DNA from: Orobanche coerulescens
Lineage: Eukaryota > Streptophyta > Magnoliopsida > Lamiales > Orobanchaceae
NCBI GenBank assembly: GCA_033398695.1
Contig: CM065812.1
Span: forward strand, 140,002,858-140,066,857
Length of the DNA stretch: 64,000 bases
Reading direction: 5' to 3'
In this document: positions 55,251 through 64,000 of the stretch, piece by piece
How positions within the stretch are numbered: the first letter of the stretch is position 1
Layout: each line of letters opens with the position of its first letter
Program-made: the position numbers and the translations under genes
Notes under the pieces: generated by a model
The model's database searches: none
What the model saw: only the letters and a program-made list of their open reading frames with translations
Told to the model about the DNA's origin: nothing

Positions 55251-57088
55251 CCCTTCTTCATATTCCCCACCGTAAGTTTTGCTTTAAATCTTTATACATC
55301 TTATCACGCCTGGTGAATAGAATAGGGCGCTACTGTGAGATTCCTTCGTAATAGTCCTTCTCAAATCATCATCATCGGGAACGCAAAGTCGACTCGAAAT
55401 CTCGAACTCCATCATCTTGTATCACGAATCTCGGGCTTTTCCTTTCTTTACTTCGTCACATAATCGAAGGATCGAGAATCGCTCAATTGTTTTGACTTGA
55501 TCTCTCGACTAGTGATGAAGTCGGTTCCATCACATAAAGTTGTCCTCGATTCCTGCACCCATACTTCAATCCTCGCGGATCGGTTCCGTTGAATACCGGT
55601 TTGGGATGTAAGTGCTTCCAACACTCAAGGGAAACAGTTTACGGCTCAAAGCATCGGCTACTACATTTGCTTTCCCTGATGATAGAGAATCTCCAAGTCG
55701 TAATCCTTGATCAATTCCACCACCTTCTGCCTCATGTTTAACTCTTTACGATCAAAATGTACTTGAGGCTCTTATGGTCTCAGAAGATCTCGACAATGAG
55801 TGCCGCATAAATAATGTCGCGATTTTCAAGGCAAAGACCACAGTGCTAGCTCCAGATCATGAGTCGGATAATTAACTTCAGACGGTTTCAATTGCCGAGA
55901 AGCATAAGCAATTACTTTATCCTTCGCATCAACACACAACCCAAACCCCGATTTGAAGCATCGTATACCATAAATCCGCTGGGCCTTAGCGGCGCTAATA
56001 TAGGTGTCAGCTGCCGTCTCTTCTTAAGTTCGCCAAAACCACTGACACTTCTCATTCCACGCGAACTTTTGAGTTTTCTCAGAATAAATGAGTGAGCGGA
56101 CGAGCAATTTTGGAAAATCCTCTACAAAGCGGCGATAATATCCAGCTAGTCCTAGGAAGCTTCGGACTTCTTTCACGTTTTTAGGAGCTTCCCACTCCAA
56201 GATTGCTTCGACTTTCTTCGGGTCCACCTGAACTCCGTTGGATGATATCACATGCCCAAGGAAAGTTACTTCCTTAAGCCAGAACTCACATTTAGAAAGC
56301 TTAGCATACAGCTGTTCCTTTCTCAAGATGCTCAAAACCACACGTAAATGTTCAAAGATGTTCCTCTGCGTCCCTCGAATATATCAAGATGTCGTCAATG
56401 AAAACGACCACAAATTTATCCAAGTACTACAAGAATACCCGATTCATCAATTGCATGAATACCGCAGGAGCATTGGTAAGTCCAAACGGAATCACTACGA
56501 ATTCATAATGCCCGCATCGATCTCAAAGCGCATTTCGTATATCCGATTCCTTAATCCTCAACTGGTATCCCGATCGCAAGTCAATCTTCGAGAATACCCT
56601 TGCCCTTGCGCTGATCAAACAAGTCGCCGATCCGAGGTATAGGATACTTATTCTTGATCGTCATCTTGTTAAGCTCCTCGTAATCAATACACACGGAGGG
56701 ATCCGTCTTTCTTAGGACAAAGAGAACGGGTGCTCCCAAGGAGAAACGCTTGGTTGAATATAACCCTTCGCAACAATTCCTCCAGCTTGTTTCTTGAGTT
56801 CATACATCTCGGTTGGCGCCATGCGGTATGGTGCTCGAAATAGGAGTCGCTCCAGTGCTCTAGTTCGATAGTGAATTCCACTTCTCTCGCGGAGGTAATC
56901 CAGTAGTTCGTCAGAAAACATCCGAGAACTCATTCACAATCGAAATAGATGAGAGCTCTACTCCTTCCTCTTTCCTCATGGCATAGCACCAAAGTCCGTG
57001 ACATCCTTGCTTGAATTTCTGATTTCATTGCCTTGATCACTTTCCCGAGCTTCGGTCTCCATCCTCGGAATAAGTGTTCGATCCGTCA
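55251..57088 (-). pseudogene. Element F1 RT and RNaseH
   Basis: Many short frames in changing phases. [14 protein letters not shown] region near 56820, [11 protein letters not shown] near 56750, thumb-side [20 protein letters not shown] and [20 protein letters not shown] (56341-56200) and [16 protein letters not shown]. RNaseH (about 56030-55600) is recognisable only in fragments such as IKDYDLEIL and KANVVADAL by comparison with F2. Most breaks are 1-3 nt differences from F2, many of them at sites where F2 has CTG on the + strand. Confidence 0.7.
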
Positions 57089-58626
57089 TCAAGAATGATG
57101 GAAATGACTCTCTCGTAATTCAAAGACTCCATAACGGTTGAGCCAATCATCTCCGAGAATTAAATCGTCACCGCAGATGTCAACCACAATAAGATTCGAT
57201 GGCCAATCTCTTCCTTCTATAGATCTTGGGAAATCCTTAGCTTCTAAGGTTCCCACAATTTTCTCTCCGCTTGGTAATCCCACAACATAAGGTTCACAAT
57301 TATACAAGCACGAGATGTTCAAACGATTAACACGGTTCAAAGATATAAAAGAATGCGTGGCTCTAATCGAACAAGACACTAATCGGTTGCAAAAGGATTC
57401 AATCGCACTCGATGCAACAAATGTGTTCTGATCATCGATTTCCTCATCTCGCATGACAGTGGAGGAACGGACCCAAAGATCGATGCCTCTCTCTTCCCGG
57501 TCTGCTTTGAAATCCACTTTGCCGCGTCTGGTTCACACTCGTCTCCTTCGAATCGAGCCGGAGCGCGAGTACCAAAAGATCGGGTCGCATTCACACAAAA
57601 TGTTGCGCGATGTCCTTCTGTCCACACTCGAAACAGTCACAAAGAAAGGCGAAACAATCACGCCGAACATGTCCCGCCTTGCCACAGCTTGTAACACTTC
57701 TTCCCCGTGTCGAAATCAGTGCCGCCGGAACTTCTTTCCTCCTCGACTAGGATGCGGAGGTCTCTGGATGAGTGAAAAGAGGACCGACACGGCGGGCCCG
57801 CTATTCTTATTCTCCGTGAAGTTGCCCGACACCTTCGCTTTCTTTGCTTCCGTCGATTTCTCTCCGCCGCTTCCTTCATATCGTAGGCCAACGCCTTGTC
57901 CCGAGCATCGCTCAAGGTGGCACAATCAAATCCGACATATATTGCTGAATTTCCGCTTCATTCGCATGTCAAAATGGAAAATCCTTTCCGCCTGGTCCCG
58001 ACTGTGTGGCGCACATAAGTCACCGGTGATTAAAAGTCTTAATCACTTCCGTCACAGATGCTTCCGAATTTTGTGGTGAGAAAACTCCCGAACTCGGCCT
58101 CTCTAATCGGGCGAGGACAATATCGTGCCTCCATCATCAATCGGAATTGGCCCATCAAGCATTGTGCTCCTCTGTCGAATGGCCTCCCACCGAAAGCCTC
58201 CCGGCCAAAAGATACCGGGCGACGGAACCTTCCTATCGTTGGGACAGCTTAATCCCCGCAAAATCTTCTCTAATTCCTTCACCAATGATCCCACGAAAGC
58301 GTCTCGGTGGAACCGTCAAATTTCGGAGGATGCAATTTGACCACCTCGGTAAGCCATTTATCTCCCGATTATCCACGTTATTCTCATTGTCCCATCGCCG
58401 CCTCGCATGCGGTCCACAACTTGAGCAAACTGGTTTATCTGGGCAACCACTGTGAAGCACTCCCGGCACGTTAGGATCTGCATTATTATTTGCCGATCCT
58501 GCCGTCCCCGGAATGTGAATCCGTTTGGCTAGCGGCTATCTCAGGAATAGATACCGATTCTTCTTGCCTCGCATTTCCACGTCCGCGTCCACGACCGCGT
58601 CCGCGTCCACGACCTCCCCTCAACAT
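57089..58626 (-). pseudogene. Element F1 gag and protease
   Basis: ATG at 58626 (minus) starts MLRGGRGRGRGRGRGRGNAR, the Arg/Gly N-terminus typical of the group. The capsid region (about 58450-57960) is scrambled by frameshifts; EAIRQRSTMLDGP-like and LGLAYEGS-type pieces cannot be joined. Knuckle remnants lie near 57690-57600. The protease-linker frame (57517-57089) has ATHSFISLNRVNRLN, but the catalytic FDTG is replaced by CSIR; VDICGDDLILGDDWLNRYG follows. About 220 bp separate the ATG from the primer site. Confidence 0.75.
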
Positions 58627-58844
58627 ACTGTAAACATAAATACTCAATATCCAGGGCAAACGTTCTAAAAGTACATCCATCAATGTTTACAAGACAAGAA
58701 TTAAATAAAACAGTAGTATTCGAGATTAGGAAACTTACAACCACAGTCCAATTGACGATGCTGGCTCAGCAGTGATGTTACGAACGACCAATAATCAATA
58801 ACGTAAACAGACCCAACTAACCCGACTGCCAAGATATCCATAAA

Positions 58845-58861
58845 TCTTAGCTCCGATACCA
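58845..58861 (-). other. Primer binding site of element F1
   Basis: On the minus strand TGGTATCGGAGCTAAG lies 5 nt inside the LTR. It has the same A to G change at position 8 as element C. Confidence 0.8.
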
Positions 58862-58866
58862 TATTC

Positions 58867-61192
58867 TGTAACACCCCGAGATATTCGGAATAATTACAGC
58901 GCCGTAAACCCTTTAGGTAAGGATTTACAAGGCTAATTTTAAAAAGAGTGTAAATATAAACCAATCGTACAACTGAAGTTTAAAGACATATTTGATTCAA
59001 CCGATCAAAGAGTTAATTTATACAACCATATCGAAAGGACATTATTAAAGCATTTACTCGAGTACCGAACGAAACAAGAAAACAACTCTCGACAACAATA
59101 ACATCAATCACATCACCGAGCCATCTCATCGTCCTGCATCGTGGTCGCCTCCCCGCCTCGGCTACCCGAACATCAAAACAATGTCCACCCCGAAGGGGTT
59201 AGCAAAACGATGCTAGTACAAGTATCATAATACAATAAATCATCAATGCATCATAAAACATGCAAAACGGACTTCCGCTACCGGAATCCAACGATGCGAA
59301 TCCTCACGATCCCATCAATACAATACAGGTAATCCAAATGATCCAGCGCCCTTGGTATAGATCCCCATGATGATCCCGCTTGACCAACGCATGGTGGAAA
59401 ACCCGCCGGCAGCGATCCGGCACCCTCAAAGATAGATCCCCATGATGATCCCGTGACCAACGCATGGTGGACATTCGATCCAGCGCCTCAAAGATAGATC
59501 CTCATGACCCCTCGGATCATTTATACCATAATCAATCAATTATGCATACACATATGCATTTCAATATGTTCATCAATACGAACAAACAACAACGAATATC
59601 ACGCGAATTTCGTAAATACATCTCATATACAAAATATGAACAATACCATAAGCATAATAAATCAAACTCGACATATGATACTTGCCTCGAAAATGGCAAG
59701 ACGAAATACTTCAAGGATCTCGACACACTCGAAGGCCGCCTCCTTCGATCAACGTAACAAGCTCGAACCTTAACAAAAGGAACGATATACAAATCATCTC
59801 AAGTCGAACGATGGCCTAACAATTGCCTATGGCCGAAAAGCTCAAAATAAACAAGTCGTCTGGATTGCTTAGCGCTACGTACTCTACGTAACGTGCGCTA
59901 AGACGGACTGTTAGCGTACGCTATCGTATAAGACTAGCGTACGCTAGCCACGGTCTGGCAGTCTGACTCGGCTGGTCTCATAACGTACGCTACGTACGTT
60001 TTGGGCATTAACTGACCCCGATAGCGCACGTTAACTCACACGTGTTAGCGTGCGCTAATATTGCATGGCAAAATACTGCAAGCCGAAAACTGGGTTGAAT
60101 GGTGAAGAACTCATGAATCCTACCGTGATAATACAAGTTATCCTCGGGCAAATCATGCTAATAAGGTTTGTGGAAGATTTATTATCGTGAAATACAAATA
60201 TACGGATAGCCAACTCAACATCATAATTCATCTACGATCTCCAAGAAATAATCTAAGTTCCATTTGTTCTACGTTCCAAAACACATGATTCCATCGTGTA
60301 AAACGTATCAACTGGGTAATATCCGATCATTGATCATAACTTGATTTGAACATGCTTAGGAGTCCTTATAATAAGATGGTTCAAAGGTTCATACGATATA
60401 TAATGCCGATACGTCAAAAGTATCCTTCTAACATGTGATGACCGATTAAAAACGAAATACTTGCTATCAAAACATGATTCAAACTTCCTTAGGAACATTA
60501 CTAACATCAGTGAAGAATCACCTACCTCAAAGTAGTGAAGAATATGGAGGAAAATGAAGCGATCCAACACCAAAGGCTTGAACACCAATCTCCAATGATA
60601 TACGATCTTCAATCTCGAACTAGGAGGTTGATATGAAGTGTTTGGGACGAAGTGAGTTATGTTCTAAGTGTAAGAGTTCAGGTTATGGGAGGAGAAAAAC
60701 TGAAATCTCGAATAGGATGATGTCCTATTTATAATAAATGGCTATTAGCGCGCGCTAGACCCTATTCGTAGCGTGCGCTAACGGCTCACAGTCTAAACTG
60801 TACTCGGCACTTAGCGTGCGCTACGCATCGACCTGTAGCGTGCGCTAAGGCGTTGACTCGGCTTTTCCCGAAATCCATCCAGGTACATCCGACACAATCC
60901 GACAGGGGTCCCCCGGCCAGATCTCACCTACCGCACGTCCCAATCAATCTGACCACGCATAGCGTGCGCTAATTACATTCTGTAGCGTGCGCTATGAAAC
61001 CACGTTAGCGTACGCTACCCTTAGCCTGTAGCGTGCGCTACATGCACAGAATTTCAACCTTACAAATCACAACCATGACATTAAACGCTCGGCAACATCG
61101 GATTATGAAATACGGAGAATAATACAAGACAAAAGTACAATCATTACAATATCACAAGTTCCAATTACATAACAGAAATCTCGGGCATTACA
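58867..61192 (-). repeat. Shared LTR: 5' LTR of F1 and 3' LTR of F2 (2326 bp)
   Basis: Same ends and contents as the left LTR: repeat units of about 70 bp (59340-59500), hairpins 59168-59198, secondary palindrome cluster 59870-60057, TATAAATA on the minus strand (60726-60733), main cluster 60746-61040. Many CTG trinucleotides present here appear as TCG or CG in the left LTR. Confidence 0.9.
60726..61040 (-). promoter_or_regulatory. TATA box and palindrome array, F shared LTR
   Basis: Eight copies (one tagcgcgcgcta, the rest tagcgtgcgcta or tagcgtacgcta), nearest copy 60746-60757, 12 nt from the minus-strand TATAAATA. This is the best-preserved array in the window. Confidence 0.7.
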
Positions 61193-61210
61193 TCCTTCCT
61201 CCCTAAAAAG

Positions 61211-61229
61211 AAGTTTCGTCCCGAAACTT
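61211..61229 (-). other. Pre-PPT hairpin of F2
   Basis: Identical to that of F1: aagtttcg-tcc-cgaaactt, with AGGGAGGAAGGA (minus) at 61193-61204 against the LTR. Confidence 0.8.
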
Positions 61230-62450
61230 ATGATGAAAACAACTCCGGATATTTAGCCTTCATACCGTCCTCCGTTTCCTAAGTGGCCTCTTCGACTCCG
61301 TGTCGTGACCATTGTACTTTAACCAAGTGTATTGGTTTATTTCTCAACTGTTTGATCCGGCTCTCAAGTATCTTGATTGGTCTCTCATCGAAGGTGCCAT
61401 CATTAGCTATCTCGATCTCGTCGAAATCAATGACGTGACTGGGGTCCGGTACATACTTCTGCAGTTGGGATACGTGAAACACATTGTGAACATGACTCAG
61501 CGATGGCGGTAAGGCCAACCGGTATGCTAAATGCCCAACACTCTCTAGGATCTCAAATGGTCCGATATATCTCGGACTAAGCTTGCCTCTTCTCCCAAAA
61601 CGGAAAATCCATCGTGTAGGAGACACCTTCAATAGTACGTGGTCCCCAGCGTCGAACTCTAGAGGGCGGCGACGTACATCGGCATAAGACTTCTGTAGAC
61701 TCTGGGCAGTCAACAGTCTCTCTCGAATCAAGGCTATCTTCTCTTGAGTCTGAATAATCAATTCCGGTTCCGTCCCGATCAAATCCGAAGAATCATCCCA
61801 GCACAGGGGCGATCGGCATCTTCTTCCGTATAAAGCTTCAAATGGGGCCATCTTAATAGAAGCATGCCAACTGTTATTATAGGTGAACTCGATCAAGGGT
61901 AAGTGAACCTCCCAATCAGTCGACCAATCTAATGCACAAGCTCTAAGCATGTCCTCTACTGTCTGAATAGTCCTTTCTGATCGACCGTCTGCTTGGGGAT
62001 GATAAGCTATACTAAAGTTTAGCTCGGTCCCCAAAGCCCCGTGAATCGCTTCGTAAGTGTGACACGAAACGACCATCTCGATCCGAAATAATGGTCTTCG
62101 GCCCCTGCAATCGGACTATCTCCGCAATAAATATTCGTGCCAATCTCTCGGGTCCCCATGTATCTTTGATTCCTAGAAATGAGCCGTCTTGGTTAGTCGA
62201 TCAACTACAACCCAAATCATGTTCATTCCCGTTCTAGTCCTTGGCATACTAGTAATGAAGTCCATCGAGATATCCTCCCACTTCCACTCGTGGACCTAAG
62301 CGGTCTTAACATTCCGGCAGTCGTTGATGTTCAATCTTAACTCACGACAAGTCAAACACTTCAAACGTACTGCCACGCCCTTCTTCATATTCCCCACCAA
62401 GTTTTGCTTTAAATCTTTATACATCTTATCACGCCTCGGTGAATAGAATA
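61228..62450 (-). pseudogene. Element F2 integrase and chromodomain
   Basis: The frame 62076-61279 (265 codons, minus) runs from just before the catalytic Glu (HPQADGRSERTIQTVEDML) through FTYNNSWHASIKMAPFEALY, AQSLQKSYADVRRRPLEF, VLLKVSPTRWIFRFGRRGK, GPFEILESV and the chromodomain to EEAT, ending at the same TAG (61279-61281) as F1. The upstream half (DDE Asp residues near 62250 and 62080) is broken by small deletions such as the one near 62102. Confidence 0.8.
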
Positions 62451-64000
62451 GTATGCTACGTGAGCTTCCTTCGAATAGTCCTTCTCAAATCATCATCATC
62501 GGGAACGCAAAGTCGACTAAATCTCGTAACTCCATCATCTTGTATCACGAATCCCGGGCTTTTCCTTTCTTTACTTCGTCACATAATCGAAGGATCGGAG
62601 AATCGCTCAATTGTTTTGACTTGATCTCTCGACTAGTGATGAAGTCCGGGCCCATCACATAAAGTTGTCCTCGATTCCCGTACCCATACTTCAATCCTCG
62701 CGGATCGGCCTCGTTGAATACCGGTTTGGGATGTAAGTGCTTCCAACACTCGAAGGGAAACAAGTTTACGGCTCAAAGCATCGGCTACTACATTTGCTTT
62801 CCCCGGATGATAGAGAATCTCCAAGTCGTAATCCTTGATCAATTCCACCACCTTCTCGCCTCATGTTTAACTCTTTACGATGAAAATGTACTTGAGGCTC
62901 TTATGGTCTGTAAAGATCTCGACAATGAGTGCCGACAAATAATGTCGCGATTTTCAAGGCAAAGACCACACCGCTAGCTCCGATCATGAGTCGGATAATT
63001 AACTTCGACGGTTTCAATTGCCGAGAAGCATAAGCAATTACTTTATCCTTCGCATCAACACACAACCCAAACCCCCGATTTGAAGCATCGCGTATACCAT
63101 AAATCCGTCCTTTCTTCGCGGCGCTAATATAGGTGTCATCGTCAGTCTCTTCTTAAGTTCGTCAAAACCAGCCTGACACTTCTCATTCCACGCGAACTTT
63201 TGAGTTTTCTGTAACAGCTGAGTGAGCGGACGAGCAATTTTGGAAAATCCCTCTACAAAGCGGCGATAATATCCAGCTAGTCCTAGGAAGCTTCGGACTT
63301 CTTTCACGTTTTTAGGAGCTTCCCACTCCAAGATTGCTTCGACTTTCTTCGGGTCCACCTGAACTCCGTTGGATGATATCACATGCCCAAGGAAAGTTAC
63401 TTCCTTAAGCCAGAACTCACATTTAGAAAGCTTAGCATACAGCTGTTCCTTTCTCAAGATGCTCAAAACCACACGTAAATGTTCAGCATGTTCCTCTGCG
63501 TCCCTCGAATATATCAAGATGTCGTCAATGAAAACGACCACAAATTTATCCAAGTACTCCAAGAATACCCGATTCATCAATTGCATGAATACCGCAGGAG
63601 CATTGGTAAGTCAAAACGTAATCACTACGTTTTCATAATGCCTGCATCGATCCAAAGCGATTTCGTATATCCGATTCCTTAATCCTCAACCGGTGGTATC
63701 CTCGATCGCAAGTCAATCTTCGATAATACCCTTGCCCCTTGCGCTTGATCAAACAAGTCGTCGATCCGAGGTATAGGATACTTATTCTTGATCGTCATCT
63801 TGTTAAGCTCCCTGTAATCAATACACAATCGGAGGGATCCGTCTTTCTTCCGGACAAAGAGAACGGGTGCTCCCCAAGGAGAAACGCTTGGTTGAATATA
63901 ACCCTTCTGCAACAATTCCTCCAGTTGTTTCTTGAGTTCATACATCTCGGTTGGCGCCATGCGGTATGGTGCTCTGGAAATAGGAGCTGCTCCAGGCTCT
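62451..64000 (-). pseudogene. Element F2 RT and RNaseH, cut by the window end
   Basis: RT enters at 64000 ([22 protein letters not shown] at 63960-63900) and continues [34 protein letters not shown], then a frameshift near 63700. The frame 63586-63038 has [14 protein letters not shown], the active site [48 protein letters not shown] and LGCVLM of RNaseH. Further on, [20 protein letters not shown] and ADALSRK (62851-62770) are clear. F2 is less damaged than F1 over the same stretch. Confidence 0.8.

Larger units (their letters stand above)
51742..64000 (-). mobile_element. Tandem array F1-F2 of a chromovirus, two bodies sharing an LTR
   Basis: On the minus strand: LTR 51742-54062, body F1 54063-58866, LTR 58867-61192, body F2 61193 to beyond the window end. 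The middle LTR is the 5' LTR of F1 and the 3' LTR of F2. Both bodies share an amber codon in the chromodomain. The arrangement indicates unequal recombination between LTRs after one insertion into fragment H. Confidence 0.85.

Noticed and set aside
57453..58455. Plus-strand frames over F1 gag, including 208 codons at 57453-58079
   Set aside because: They are antisense to degraded gag and protease, are Arg/Pro/Ser-rich, and have no counterpart in other elements.
1..64000. tRNA, rRNA or small RNA genes
   Set aside because: By eye no cloverleaf or rRNA-like segment was found; the tRNA-like matches are primer binding sites next to LTRs. A tRNAscan or Infernal run would be decisive.

Overview
The window is a block of nested and recombined plant retrotransposons. 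I find no host gene, rRNA, tRNA, CRISPR array or bacterial feature. The evidence for a flowering plant is the element types: Ty3/gypsy chromoviruses of the Tekay/Del kind (initiator-Met tRNA primer sites, RT-RNaseH-integrase order, C-terminal chromodomain), a Tat-lineage Ty3/gypsy element with an antisense extra ORF, Angela-like and Tork-like Ty1/copia elements, and a 5'-truncated L1-type LINE with a zf-RVT domain. Nearly every coding region is broken, which suggests old heterochromatin, perhaps pericentromeric. The species cannot be named from this sequence.

Layout on the + strand. 1-909: 3' part of an LTR, primer site and first gag codons of element Z. 910-17011: element A (LTR, gag-pol, LTR), inserted in Z; its right LTR carries the complete minus-strand Tat element B (9189-15947, TSD tttat). 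17012-30776: element A2, which shares that LTR as its own 5' LTR; its gag is split by minus-strand element C (17899-27172), which has 3.4 kb LTRs and a non-coding interior. 30777-32580: fragment D (RNaseH-integrase). 32581-40120: element E (gag-pol and 3' LTR, no 5' LTR), with a LINE fragment in its gag. 40121-40212: a 92-bp LTR tail like that of Z. 40213-48086: Angela-like copia G, itself inserted in the RT of copia I (48087-50776). 50777-51122: unassigned. 51123-51741: gag/protease fragment H (minus). 51742-64000: a minus-strand tandem array F1-F2 in which two element bodies share one LTR.

The most interesting signal is in the LTRs of the chromovirus families A, C, E and F. All four carry a dense array of an imperfect palindrome, TTAGCG-NN-CGCTAA. 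The last copy lies 11-13 nt upstream of a TATA box in all seven LTRs that include this region. Downstream come a CT-rich leader, a 5' splice-site-like AG|GTRA, a tandem repeat of about 70 bp, a branch-point-like CTAAC or CTGAC, paired hairpins with compensatory changes (Z, A, E and F), and an AG|GT acceptor-like site. This reads as a conserved promoter-plus-leader-intron module inside the LTR. A further perfect hairpin sits immediately before the polypurine tract in A, C, E and F.

The second main signal is in element B. It carries an antisense ORF with its own TATA box and polyadenylation signal, plus a tandem array of about 256 bp units between gag and the antisense ORF. Both chromovirus arrays (A/A2 and F1/F2) carry identical nonsense or frameshift lesions in their two bodies, so defective sequences were copied or duplicated.
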